The notes under the pieces: model-generated
Database searches by the model: none
Told to the model about the DNA's origin: nothing
Seen by the model: only the letters and a program-made list of their open reading frames with translations
NCBI GenBank assembly: GCA_023374025.1
Contig: SIJG01000052.1
Location: forward strand, 455,781-519,780
Direction: 5' to 3'
Source: Heterodera schachtii
Lineage: Eukaryota; Nematoda; Chromadorea; Rhabditida; Heteroderidae
Length of the DNA: 64,000 nt
In this document: positions 21,774-33,430 of the stretch, one piece after another
Layout of the letters: the number at the start of each line of letters is the position of its first letter
How positions within the stretch are numbered: position 1 is the stretch's first letter
Program-made: the position numbers and the translations under genes

Positions 21774-22118
21774 CAATAAAAAATCTGTAAAATTTTGAGG
21801 TATTTTTAGGTTGTTTTTTGATTTTTAGACAGTGATAATTTTTGATAAACTGACGACCCATCACAGTATTTATTGGATTCATATTGCGCGTTATTACAAC
21901 CAAGATGAAATATATAAATTACAAATTAATTGTTATTGAAAAAAGTAATAAATATTCGAAATGGAATTTTAAAAAAAACTAAGAATGAATTTTTAATCAA
22001 AATTGTATGCTACAAGAAGAGGATCTATTGTTCGACAATGTGCGAGTATACCAATTAATTTCTTTTAATATTGCAGTTTTCCAAAAGATCTTGCAAATTA
22101 ATAATGAACTAAGGAATA
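21774..22118. other. Loop between the two arms of the inverted repeat
   Basis: About 345 bp not shared between the arms. The right part (about 21990-22118), contiguous with the right arm, is also present in the diverged copy at 54530-54961. This suggests the right side is the original arrangement and the left arm is the added inverted copy. Confidence 0.65.
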
Positions 22119-23523
22119 ATTCAATTACTCAATAAAAGCAATAAAAAAGTAATGCTTACATGAAATTGGAGTGAAATTAATTTTTAACAACCTCATCAAG
22201 TTTGAGCGAATGTCATCTTGGGGAGCGAGTTTAATTTTTGTTAAAGATGATAAATATGTTATTAAAGCTTTAAAATTAAAAAAACCGATATATAATATAT
22301 TTTAAACTTGCAAATAGCACAATGATCGATTTCGAACAATATATGCAAAACTAAGAACATTAAATAACCTATAGACTACAAAAAAAATAAAATAAAAACT
22401 GTGCGGATAAGAAACATGATTTGATTGTATTTTGAAAAAACTATCTTGAAATGAATGACAAATTTTAATGATAGTGAGGGATTTAAAAATATAATCATGT
22501 AAATGTCCTATCCGATGTTTGAAACGGAAGAAAACACAAATAATACCATATAAAATAAATGTTAATCCAACAAGTATCTATATTTCTTATCAACTTTTAA
22601 AATAAATAAATTTTTCTCTTTTATTTATCCCTTAAGGACTTATATTAAATTCAAATTTTCAATAGGTTTAAATGTATAGGTTAATGCCAATTGTGAAATG
22701 ATCCGACAAATTCAAAACAAAATTATAATTAAATGTTAGTTTGCTAAGTAAGGCTTTACACCACATCCGCTATTACATTGACTGGTTAGACGAGAAAAAA
22801 AAATTTAGATTTAAATATGAAAATATTTAAATAAAAGAAACAAATAATAAACAAAAACCAGTAATAAATCAATGCGATGAAAAAAAGGCAAAAAAGAAAT
22901 CATTTTCTAATTAAATTTAACAATTTTTTAATAAAACAATTGCAATTGAAATTATAATTAATATATTACACGACGCGCCGTTATAGAGGCGCAAAAGGCA
23001 AGGATGGCCGCTTTGAACGAAATGCTAGCTAGGAGTGTGCCGGCGGAGAATGGTGATCCGGCATTCTTCGAGATTTGCCAGCAAATCTGGGCCATTCTCG
23101 GCCAGTTCTTGGGTAAGTTTGCCTTATTTGGTATGGGGAAGGCGGGAGATGGGGGGAAAGGAAAACGGCAAAATGCAAAAATGAATGCTTGTAAGGATGG
23201 TAAAGGGAAAAATGGAAAAGGAAAAAAAATTGCGAGATGACTATCAGTGGATCAGTGTAATGGCCGAGAAATCCATTAGGGGAGGGGCATAAATGTGTGC
23301 AAATAATGTGATTTATTTAAAATGATTGAAAATGATTTTAAATATATATTTATTTGAGGGAAAGTTATGAAATTATAATTACATTTATTAATATTTAATT
23401 AAATTTGTCCTTGAATTGTCCTTAAATGCTAAGTTAAAAAAAATTGGGATATAATGTGAGGTTACTGTAGGTTATATTACCGGTCCGGCTTTAAGGGGAA
23501 TTGAATCCAGTGACCTTCGGCTA
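22119..23523. repeat. Right arm of a 3.2-kb inverted repeat
   Basis: Complementary to 20363-21773 over about 1.4 kb. It contains exon 1 and the intron of the small gene at 23004-23806, and its outer end stops just inside exon 2. Confidence 0.9.
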
Positions 23524-23806
23524 TTTGACCAAGCCGGAGGAACTCGCGACGGCATGGGCAAGCAGTATGCCGGCGCAAGTTGGCCTGCATCCGCTGCACC
23601 ATTCGCTGCCAATGAAGCGTCTCGTGTCGTCTGTGGCGCACGAGGGCCTGCACATCCTGGAATTCCAACAGGGAAGGCAGTGGCCGCGGGATGGCACCAG
23701 CACAAAACATGATCATGGCCCATTTTTTCGTGCCAAATGTGCAGAATTGATTGAGATTTCCGGTGGACTGATCCAGCCGGAATGCAAAGAGTTTGACCAT
23801 TTGTGA
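23004..23806 (+). CDS. Two-exon gene of unknown function, 134 codons
   Basis: Proposed join 23004-23112 and 23511-23806. Exon 1 starts at an ATG (MAALNEMLAR) and ends at the strong donor G|GTAAGT. The acceptor is ATCCAG before TGACCTTCGG. Phase 1 is kept across the 398-nt intron, giving 405 nt with the TGA. Both exons use many G/C third positions, unlike all surrounding DNA, and the plus frame is the one with this bias. Exon 1 stays open about 13 codons upstream of the ATG, so an earlier exon is possible. The protein is soluble-looking, with no signal peptide or membrane segment, and is His/Leu-rich in the middle of exon 2. I do not recognise the family. It may be a fragment of a larger host gene. 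Exon 1 lies in the inverted-repeat arm, exon 2 just outside. Confidence 0.45.
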
Positions 23807-24156
23807 ATTTTGTTTTTTTTTATAATTAAACATTTGTTAATTTGACTTTATTATTTATCAGCTTTTAATTAGAAAATAATTACCTTTCATAATTAATAGA
23901 AAATTGGAAAATTTACAAAGATTAATAATAATTATTTTTAAATTTCTAGTCAAAATTTTAAGACATAATATTTTTTTTAAAACTGAAAATTTTAAAATTC
24001 TAGTCGTGTAGGATTGTTCATGGGACTCTCTGCTATCGAATGAACTATAAAACAGATCTGTATGATAAGTCTGAGTAAAGTTATTACGACTTTTATGTCA
24101 CGGGTTTTATTCCACTAATGGATTTTCTACATTTTTAAAATTAAATTAACACATTT
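23807..24156. other. Short AT-rich spacer; possible remnant of an LTR
   Basis: Between the two-exon gene and the stop of the minus-strand pol ORF. It includes 24007-24131, which begins TGTAG and ends CTACA, as an LTR might. No second copy exists in the window, so an LTR cannot be confirmed. Confidence 0.3.
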
Positions 24157-27100
24157 TCAATCTGAGAAGCGTTTCGGTCGTTGTATTGTCGTTCTATCTC
24201 TTAAACGCCTTGGTTTCTCTGCTGTTTCATCATTTCTGTTGTTGTCCAATGTTTCTTGGTTAGTGTCGTCTACTTCTGATTGGGCTTTTTCGTTGTTTTC
24301 TTTTTGTTGTTCGGACGTATTTGCCTGAGGCCGATGAGAATACCCGGGCATGTTGGTGAGCTCTTCAGCTTCCGCTTTGTCAAGGGCTTGGTGTTCATCT
24401 TCTGTAAGAGTTGGCTTGGTACAGGCAGGTCCTGGTAATTCAAAACAAAGTTTTAATTGGTTAATGTGGACTTTTCGTGGGTTTGCCTGGGGGGAAAGAC
24501 AGGAAACGATTATGGCATGAATGCCATCCAAACTTACGACACGGAAAATGCCTTTCCATGGCAAATTCAGCTTTTTTGAAGTGCCAGGCTTTCCGGCATA
24601 ATTACGCAAAAGGACTCTGTCACCTACCGTAATTTTTGACGGGCGAACAGATCTGTCGTACTGTAGTTTCATCCGCAATTGTGCTTCTTCATTTGCTTCT
24701 GCAGCACATTTCCAAGCAGTTCTTAAAGTGGTGACCAATTTTTGCTTAAATTCCATTGAATCATCCAACGCTACTGGGTCTCTAATTGTCGGGAATAGAA
24801 TTTGGTCAACACTAAATATTGGATCCCTCCCAAAAATGAGGAAAAATGGCGATTCTTTTGTTGATGTGTGAACGGATGTGTTATAACAAAAATTTGCCAT
24901 TTCAATAAATTCGTCAAAATCGGGGTCATTTTTGTTGATATATTTTGCCAAAATATTGTGAAAAGTTCTGAAAGTTCGCTCAGTTATGGCATTTCCTTGT
25001 GACCAATGAGGTGTTGCGTATTTTTGTCCAATGTAAAGCAGGCTGCACAGTTCTCGAAAGAACTCACTCGTAAATGAGGTTGCTTGGTCCGTTACCAATT
25101 CGGTACACCCTCCAAATTTTAAATAACAATTAGTCAGAAATGCCCGAGCAATAGTCCTTGCTTTGGCATCCGGTAATGGGACTGATATCACGTATTTCGT
25201 GAACCAACACACAATATTTAATAAATATTTATTACCTCTAATTGTTAATGGAAAGGGCCCAGCTAAATCTAATCCAACTTTAGCAAAGAGTGTATTAACC
25301 GGTGTAATTGACATTTCGGCTCTATAAGCCGGTGTTGGATTATTTCTGAGCTGACAAGTAACACATGCTTTTGTCCAAATTGCTATATCCTGGTGCATTT
25401 TTGGCCAAAAGTACCGTGTCCGGCACTTTTTAACAGTTTTGTTGTTGCTCATGTGACCGCCTCCCAGTGGCGAATTATGAAAAGATTCAAATACTAACAA
25501 TCGAAGAGAAATTGGGATGTAAATTCGGGGTTTAAGTCCATGAGGTTTAAAGTACAGTATACCAGAATTTAAACACAAGTTAATTGCGAAAATGGTCATT
25601 TGCTCTTTTTCATTCTCACTAAAACCTGCCGGAAATTCACCTGATTCCAAAAATTTAATATAAGCGGACGCTTCCGGGTCTTTGTGTTGTTCCTGTAACA
25701 AATCAACTTGGTAAGAGGTACCATCATCGTGTCGCAATGTCAATGAGCCGACAAAGGGATCCAAGACAATTCGTGAGTTCATCGAAAGTGAGAGGCAAAT
25801 TGGGAATTCAACAATGTCGTCCATTTCTGGTAGTTGTGCCACCTCCTGAATTGGCACATCTTCAGCAGAACGAGAAAGCGCATCGGCGAGTGTGTTTTGT
25901 TTTCCTGAAATATGGACAATTTTAATTTGGTAATTTTGTAATTCGATCAGCCAACGGGCTAAATGAGGGTGTGTGTCTGACTTTTTTAACAAAAATGCTA
26001 ACGGTTTGTGGTCAGTATGTAATTCGATATCACTTAAAAAGATAAATGGTTTAAATTGCCGTAAAGCATAAATAATTGCGCATAATTCAATTTGTACCGG
26101 AGGCCAACGGCGTTCGGATGCAGAGAGGGTCCGGCTACAGTAAGAAATGGCCGAAAATGTGCCCGATTCATTTTTCTGCATTAAAACCGCACCAAGTCCG
26201 ACCATTGAAGCATCTGAAAATATGTGAAATGTTTTTGAATAATCAGGAAAGACCAAATTTGGTGCTTGGGACAGTAATTCTTTTATATGGTTAAATGTCT
26301 TGTCATGTTCAGCACTCCATTCAAACGGGACGTCTCGTCTCGAGAGACGTAATAATGGTTCAACTACCGTAGCAAAATTAGGAATATGCCTTCTGTAAAA
26401 TCCTATTTTTCCGAGTACTCTTTTAACATCTTTAAGACTTTTAGGAATTGACATTTCTTGAATTATTTCAATTCGACTCATGCTCGGCTTGTACCCTTGG
26501 GTGTTTAATGTGAAACCCAAAAACATCATTTCTTGGGTGGCAAATACACACTTTTTAGGACTCAGTTTCAAATTGTAAAGCCTAAATTTTTCAAAAACTC
26601 GTCTGAGGGAACTTAGGTGGTCCCAAAAAGTACCGTCCTTGGTGTAGACTAAAACATCATCAACATATGACAGAGAGCAGTCTTCTAAGCCACTTAATAC
26701 CACTGCCATGGCTCTCGAAAATGCCGCAGTCGCATTTTTTAAACCAAAAGGCATGTATCGCATTTGATACACATTGTCCTCCGTTATGACGCCACATTTC
26801 CATGATGTGTCATCACTAAGTCTGATTTGCATATATCCTGAGGATAAGTCCAAGCTACTGTAAAATTTGCAACTTCCGACTTTTTCCATAATTGAGTCTA
26901 ATCTCGGGAGTGGGTATCGGTCGGGTATCATTACCTCATTCAATTTTCGAAAATCTAAACATGGTCTAATTCCACCATCCTTTTTCTGTACTACTACAAA
27001 AGGGGTGACCCATGGTGTCTCAGATTCAACCATTACTCCTTTATTAAGCAATTGTTCAATATGCTTCTTTAATTCATCTCTGTATTTATATGGCATTCGT

Positions 27101-27549
27101 CTTGGCGGCGAAGAAATTGGAGCTTCGGTTGTCGTGTCAAAATGATGTTCGCCACCTGAAAATGAGCCTAAATCATATTGGCTTCTTGAAAATATGTCCT
27201 TAAATTCCTCTAGAAGATTTTTAAGTGCTTCTCTTTCTCTTTCATTAATTTCAGATTTTGAGAGGTCAATTTTGAAAGATGGGTCAATTAATCCATTTTG
27301 GTCAGGATTCCCGTTTTTAATTTTTTCTTGGTCTGATTCGTAGAAAATTCCATCATTTTCGACAATTTCATTTAAATAGGCTAAATGCATGCCTTTGAAT
27401 AAAATCTTGGGATCATTAGACGGATTAATTATTGTCAACGGGATATCCTCCACAAATGGAGCCGACACACTTGGTACAATCCCAAGGTCATTGTTTATCA
27501 AATTTAAATCGGGCTTATCCACAACTAAGCTGTGTTTTGGCTGTCTGCT
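24157..27549 (-). CDS. pol: Pol polyprotein of a second Ty3/gypsy lineage, 5' truncated
   Basis: About 1130 codons open without interruption. There is no ATG at the left of the frame; it opens at a stop at 27550-27552, where a non-coding repeat begins, so the 5' end is cut off. Residue numbers from the GTG at 27522: RT with QKKDGG near 179-184, LDLSSGY near 224, and YVDD at 286-289. RNase H: Asp 437 (FSDAS), Glu 479, Asp 504 (HTDHKP), Asp 547 (LADALSR). Integrase zinc site: His 682/690 and Cys 720/723. Integrase core: Asp 752 (LDLAGPF), Asp 812 (VTDQATSF) and Glu 848 (AITERTF), a DD35E spacing. The C-terminal tail is acidic then basic. Gag and protease are missing and no LTR pair is seen. The frame is clean, so truncation is recent or the ORF is kept. 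Confidence 0.93.
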   Translation of the reverse strand, partial: SRQPKHSLVVDKPDLNLINNDLGIVPSVSAPFVEDIPLTIINPSNDPKILFKGMHLAYLNEIVENDGIFYESDQEKIKNGNPDQNGLIDPSFKIDLSKSEINEREREALKNLLEEFKDIFSRSQYDLGSFSGGEHHFDTTTEAPISSPPRRMPYKYRDELKKHIEQLLNKGVMVESETPWVTPFVVVQKKDGGIRPCLDFRKLNEVMIPDRYPLPRLDSIMEKVGSCKFYSSLDLSSGYMQIRLSDDTSWKCGVITEDNVYQMRYMPFGLKNATAAFSRAMAVVLSGLEDCSLSYVDDVLVYTKDGTFWDHLSSLRRVFEKFRLYNLKLSPKKCVFATQEMMFLGFTLNTQGYKPSMSRIEIIQEMSIPKSLKDVKRVLGKIGFYRRHIPNFATVVEPLLRLSRRDVPFEWSAEHDKTFNHIKELLSQAPNLVFPDYSKTFHIFSDASMVGLGAVLMQKNESGTFSAISYCSRTLSASERRWPPVQIELCAIIYALRQFKPFIFLSDIELHTDHKPLAFLLKKSDTHPHLARWLIELQNYQIKIVHISGKQNTLADALSRSAEDVPIQEVAQLPEMDDIVEFPICLSLSMNSRIVLDPFVGSLTLRHDDGTSYQVDLLQEQHKDPEASAYIKFLESGEFPAGFSENEKEQMTIFAINLCLNSGILYFKPHGLKPRIYIPISLRLLVFESFHNSPLGGGHMSNNKTVKKCRTRYFWPKMHQDIAIWTKACVTCQLRNNPTPAYRAEMSITPVNTLFAKVGLDLAGPFPLTIRGNKYLLNIVCWFTKYVISVPLPDAKARTIARAFLTNCYLKFGGCTELVTDQATSFTSEFFRELCSLLYIGQKYATPHWSQGNAITERTFRTFHNILAKYINKNDPDFDEFIEMANFCYNTSVHTSTKESPFFLIFGRDPIFSVDQILFPTIRDPVALDDSMEFKQKLVTTLRTAWKCAAEANEEAQLRMKLQYDRSVRPSKITVGDRVLLRNYAGKPGTSKKLNLPWKGIFRVVSLDGIHAIIVSCLSPQANPRKVHINQLKLCFELPGPACTKPTLTEDEHQALDKAEAEELTNMPGYSHRPQANTSEQQKENNEKAQSEVDDTNQETLDNNRNDETAEKPRRLRDRTTIQRPKRFSD
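24157..27549 (-). mobile_element. Truncated Ty3/gypsy retrotransposon, family 2
   Basis: Only the pol part remains. The sequence differs strongly from families 1 and 3 (YVDD and different linker lengths), so it is a separate lineage. Its 5' limit coincides, to within a few bases, with the start of the 27545-31842 repeat, as at a recombination or insertion breakpoint. Confidence 0.85.
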
Positions 27550-30500
27550 TTAATCAAAACTCATGCTCAGAGAACCTTATCACAAATTTGTGTTGCCCTT
27601 TTCTGTTTTTATTTTTAAAGATTATTAGCTGTTTCAACATTTGGTTCATAAATTTTCTTTTAACTTTTAAATAGTAGTCACTTAATTAATTCTTTAATTT
27701 AATCATTTTATTTCATCAATCATTTTTTTGTTTTTCGTTTTTTAAATAAGGTGTTTTTTAAAATTTATCAAATTTATGCAAATTTTAAAGGACTTTCGAA
27801 AGAGGCAAAATTCTTTGTTTGAAAATTCAAAATTTTACTATAGATATTTAATTTCTTATTATTATTTGTTTTAAATACTACCGACCGCCGTTCATGCTTT
27901 TTGTTTCGAAATGAGTTGTTCGGAGTTCATTTCTTTCTCTTGTTATAAATCAACTTCATCTATAACAATCGGGTATAACAAATAATAAAGTATTTTATAT
28001 AAAGATTAAACATTAAGTTAATTTACGAATTATTTGAAAGTATATTTTTTTGAATTCTAATATAGACATTTGGAATATTTAATTAACATAATTATTCATG
28101 GCATGGTGTCATCAGTATTTTTTATTGCTTCTCTCGTGCTTCATCGACATATTCTAGATAATTTATTTCTGGTACTAAAGATAATTTTTATTCAATCCAT
28201 TTTACATAAATTTTTGCAATTAAATATTTTCTTATACCAATTGGTGTTTTTCGATGCAAATTAAAGGTAGTGTTAAATTTTGGGTTTTTACAAATTTTAA
28301 ATAAATTTATTCCAATTAATTTTTCTTTTAGTAATATTTTTGTATAAATATAAACAAAAATAATCTCGACATGAAGAAATAATATTTTCTTAGAACATGT
28401 AATTGTTACAAAACAATAATTTATCTTTGTGTATATAAATAATTATTATTTTTAATTTTTAAAATATTTTTTGATTAACTAAGTTGATTTTGATATGCCC
28501 ATCAAGACATGGAATAAGCTATTTATAAAATATTTTAAACAATAGTAGTTTTTTATAGTTTTATTTTGTTTGAAATTTTGGTTTAGTTGTTCTTGAAAAT
28601 ATTAACTTTTCTTCTTTAATGCATATGAATATAAAGTTAAAAATCCATTAAAATGCAGTACAATCGGGAAAATACGACCCTTAAGAAATTGTATCGAAAA
28701 AATTTCAGAAAATACACTACTTTTACGTGTGTTGCCCCTAAAAATCATTAATAGAAAATTTAAATTCCTTTTTTCATGCCTTTTTGGTTTTTTAAATTTA
28801 TTTATTAATGAGAAAATTGTTGAATACTTTATTTAAATCGAAAGTCTCTTTAATTAATAAATGCTTTTTATTAGTCGAAATAATTTGATGCTTTAAATTT
28901 CCCACCCTGCCCACCCCCGAATTGTTCATTTGCTGCATAACATTTTAATTTTGAAATAAATTAAATTTCGTCTTTTTGTTCGAATTCAGGTCCCGGGTTC
29001 GAAATAAGGCGAAATGGATGTCAGATTCGTGACAAAAACTTAGACGCAATTTTTGGACGAGTTTGGATGTCTCCCTCGCTTGTCACGAAATTTTTTTTTG
29101 AAAACGCGGTACAAAAATTTTCATATAAAATTGAAGGAAACAATTGATTACAGCGAAAAATATGAAGATGAAGTGGAATGTGGTAGAGGAGGGAAGGGCC
29201 CATTAGATGGGGTGGGGCAATCAATGCCAAAAAATATGCTGACAAATGAGATAATGCCATTGGTCCGACGGGTCAGCGTCGTTTTGTGTTGATTTTCGAA
29301 GAATGGAGCGAGAGAGTGGTGGAGAGTCAGAGAGAAAAGAGACAGAGAGGAGTGAGAGAAGGAGGGAGGGAGAGAGTGGAAGTCGGAGATCAAAAAGACA
29401 GAGAGGAGAGAAATGAGGGAGAGAGAGAGTGAAAGAAAATAGTTTAAATTTTGGTGTTATGTTTTCAAAAAATTATTTGAACTGGGAGCCCAAAGAGAAA
29501 ATATAATAATTTTATTAGTATTTTTTAAATTAGATTTTTTGAGTTAATTTGTTTGTTCAAAATCGACGAGAAATACACGACAAACACATTTTTTGTTCGA
29601 AAATACATAAAGCCCTTATTCGACCTTAAAAATCATTATTTTAAATCTTCGCCCTTAAAATAAGTTTATCCATAATCTAAGAATTTTTTGGAAAATACAC
29701 CCTTAAGAATCGACCCAAAAATTTTCGAGAAAATGCAACCCTATGAAGCGCCATTTGATACTGAAAATTTCGAATAGTATCTTATTTATAACAGCAATTA
29801 GTGAATAAAATTGATTGTCTTAATTTAAAATTACTTTTCATGTAGAAAACAGCTAAAAATTATACCCCTAAATTTGGAACTTTTTCGACCTTAAAAATCC
29901 TCACCCTACTGATCAATATTTACTTTTCCGTTTAAATTATTTTACAAATGTTAAGGATTTTTCAGTAATTAATATTATGAAAATATTAATGAATATAAAA
30001 TCACATATTTGTAACTTTTTATAAACTCATAAACCAGTTAGATCCTGTTTCTTTTCGATCGCATTTATAAATATATTTTATCTTTCTTATAATTAATTTC
30101 TTACATTTATTGTTTTTGAAATAAAATCATAATTTTTTAAAAGTTGATTGTTTTTATTTATAAATATTATTTTTAAATTTATCTTTTTATAATTAATTAA
30201 TTAGACTAAAAATAATTAAATTTTTATTGTATTTCCTTTTTAAACAAATTATAATTATTGATATAAAATTATTAATCATCTACAAAATGAAAAATGGACT
30301 TATAAAATTTTATAAAAAATATTCGAATTATTGTTTTATTATGGTGTTGGTAATTAATTGTTCATTTAAATTAATCTCATAAAGTTTAATATTGCTTTGG
30401 TCTTTCTTTAATAAAAATGAATTAAACGAGTAATAAAAAAAAGTCCCTAATACTTTGTTATAACATTGTTGAAAAAGCTTTAATTTTCTTAAATTAAAGT

Positions 30501-31842
30501 ATTTTACATAGATTTTCCTTTATTTTAATTCCTTTATTTTAATTAGTTTTCATTTTTTACTATATAGAAAAAGTCCTCCATTTTCAGTTGAAATTTTTTA
30601 TATGTATTTTTCTCTTTATTTTTAATAAATTATTATTTTTTTCATTTTAATCCTTGAGATCGTGGCTGAAGCCCCAACTCTCCTCTCCTCCCATTATTGA
30701 TTCTGAAATTATGTTTTAATATGTATTTTTAAAAATTAGTTTTCACAATATTCGAAATAAATCCTAAAAAATTTTTTAAAATTTTATTTGTATTTTTAAC
30801 TAATGTATACAAATTTTATATTTATGCTTATTCACATTTTGATTATTTAGTTTGTGAATTTTATTAAATTGTCTTAGGTATTTAAAAATTTACTCGAATC
30901 AATTTTTTTTAATTTTATAGCAAAATATGATTTAATGCTGTTGTCACTTCAGTCATTAATCTCTAAGTATGATAATATAATATAATTATAAAATTAATAT
31001 TTTTTTCAAATTATAATTTTATTTACCTTATTAAAATTTTACTTTTTATTATTAACAAAAAGTCCTTCATACTTAGTTAAATTTTATTTTAATATATATT
31101 TTTCTCTATATTTTTGATAAATTATTTTCAATTTTTTCCTTTTAATCTTGTTATCTTCACTCAGTTCTTTATATACTAAGCTACTTTCATGGTGATGCTT
31201 AAAATTAATATTTACAAAATTTTTAAACATTTTTGTTTTTTTCTCTAAGCAAGTTGAGCTTTTCTGATATTAGTTGACACGGTTTTTTGGTTTACATTAC
31301 ATAAATTGAGCATTTAGGTTTCTCGACAATTCAGCAAATTTCCGAATTTTGTTAACTTTGAAAAGCTATCTTCATAAAGTATTTTAAGAATATTTTTTTA
31401 TAAATAATCCTTATATTATATTGTTTAATATATATAGATGTTTTAATTAATATTTTTAAAATGAATTTACTCAAATTTTAATACTGCGCGTCAGACGAAA
31501 TATTTTTCGCTGATCTTTTTCCTGATAAATTGAGTAAAATTATTGTCGAAGACAGCCTTTGTCACTGCGCCTCAGAAGCTGCTACCAATAATTATTTCTC
31601 TCTATAACATTTTATTGATAATTTATTTTTCATTTTTTATAATATTAGGCTTACTTGACATTTTTATTCGATTTTTTACTATTTTTAAACATAATATTTT
31701 TAATTAAAAAACATATATATTATTACAAAGGTCATTCAAGTATTTATTTTTTACTTTAATTTGTTTTTAGTGTTATTTTATGATATTTTATTTTAAACAT
31801 CTAAATCAATAAGTTTAATTTTGTTACTGTTTTTATTAATTA
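27545..31842 (+). repeat. Long non-coding repeat, copy A (4.3 kb)
   Basis: Starts CTGCTTTAATCAAAACTC and ends near TTTTTATTAATT. Copy B at 33431-37966 is collinear in the same orientation with few differences. The main ones are a GA-rich tract present only here (about 29301-29440) and a segment of about 317 bp present only in B. T-rich plus strand, no convincing ORF; a 79-codon frame at 29053-29292 is not conserved in full in copy B and I do not call it. The DNA between the copies (31843-33430) is not repeated, so this is a dispersed duplication and not a simple tandem one. Confidence 0.88.
29301..29440 (+). repeat. GA-rich purine tract
   Basis: About 140 bases of almost pure purine made of GAGA and GGAGG motifs. 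Missing from copy B (35188) but present in diverged form at about 47925-48050, so copy B probably lost it. Confidence 0.75.
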
Positions 31843-33430
31843 ATTTTTTGTACTTCAATTATCAGAAAAAACGTAAAATCACCACGCAAAAAATCATTCC
31901 ACCAATATGATGTTCTATTTATATTTTTATTAATTTATTTTTTTAAATCACAAAGCATTTTGAACCTGTGGGGTTAAATCAATGTTTTTTATTCGCGTTT
32001 GGGTGAATATTATGTAATTTATTAATATTTAATTTTCTTTGTTAGAATACGACGGGTCTTATATTCCCGGCACCATATTCGAGATTTTTGAAAATTATAC
32101 CCGCATAGATTTTCTTTTTTTATATATGTTTTGTTTTTGTTTGAAATATCAACAATTTTTTGTTCAATTTATAGTTGTTATTGGTCATCTTTGTTTAAAG
32201 CATTAAATAGAGAATTTTATAATTTATTTCAGTCTCTTCCAAAATAATAATATGAATATGTATTATTATCAATATTCTTTTAGTAAACTTGCGCTCGAAT
32301 CTTGTGCAGGTTTTCGCTAATCCAACTCGAAACGTGTTGGAGCTATGACTTTTTTCTCAGTTTAATAGTTATTTTACTTTCACTAATTGAAAATATCAAA
32401 ATATTCAATATAATTTTTTAAAAATCTCTTTATATGCTCTATTAGACTTACAAATAGGAAAAGATTTTCAAGCCTGTAAAAATGTATTAAGAAAAAACTT
32501 TAAAAGTTACGACTTTTAGCAATTTTTAAATATAACTTTTTTAGCAATTGTCTAATCGCGAAGTAATAGCTTATAAACAACTTCTAAACATATTAAGCTT
32601 TCGAAAGATACCAAGACTTTGGATTTGGTTGACAAAGTTAAAAGTTATACTCCAAAAACTTGCTGGGGCAAAAACGTGTGGGGCCCAACTGACGAGAACG
32701 TCTATTATGGTAATTTTGTTTGCTTAAATTATGAATTAAATTTTTTAAATTAGTTGGAAAATTTTTTTTCAATCACCTTTCGGTTTTTATTACCTATAAT
32801 TTCGAGTTTTTTAAATTTACCGTAACTATGTGTTTAAGGTAAGCTCACTGACGCCCATTTTCAATAGGAGTCTTCATCTTGACATTGTTGGAGTTTAGCA
32901 ATCTTTTCAAAAAGCAATGTATTTATATTCTTTAATAATGGTTTCATTATTTTTATTTAGTTTTGTAATGATTTTAAATTTTATTAGCTGATAAATAATT
33001 AAATACATTTATTTTATATTCGAATTATATTTATATGATTATAAAAAACTATTTAGGTTTTATTTGGTAGAGAATTTCCGGAAAATTTTATTTATCAATC
33101 AAATTACTTGAGTTCCTTGAAAAATAAATATTTTTATTATTTTAGAATTAATTGATTCAATCTCTTTTTTTGTAACAAATTTTATCATTTTATTATGGTT
33201 AATTAAAAAATATATATGACCACTATATTTAATTTTTTATTGTTGTTGGTTTCATGTGTTTGGTTTTGTGCTTTTACATTGCAGGATAAATAAATAAATA
33301 AATATATATATATATACATATAATTAATTTATCAGGATTCACATATGGCATGCGTTTACGATTTTGCCATGAATATTTCTTTAAATTTAATTTCGTGTCT
33401 TTTAATTAGTATAATAATAAATTAGATGAA
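31843..33430. other. Unique T-rich DNA between repeat copies A and B
   Basis: No gene or structured repeat seen apart from a short (TAAA)n/(TA)n microsatellite at about 33285-33322. A GC-richer patch near 32660-32700 has no useful open frame. Confidence 0.5.
33285..33322. repeat. TAAA/TA microsatellite
   Basis: Repeats of TAAA pass into (TA)n. Confidence 0.85.

Noticed and set aside
24007..24131. Possible 125-bp LTR (TGTAG...CTACA) downstream of the family 2 pol
   Set aside because: No second copy in the window, no polypurine tract of the expected kind and no matching flanks; kept only as a comment.
29021..29292. 79-codon frames on both strands in repeat copy A, partly present in copy B
   Set aside because: Only part of each frame is kept between copies, and the diverged copy near 46.9 kb does not preserve it.
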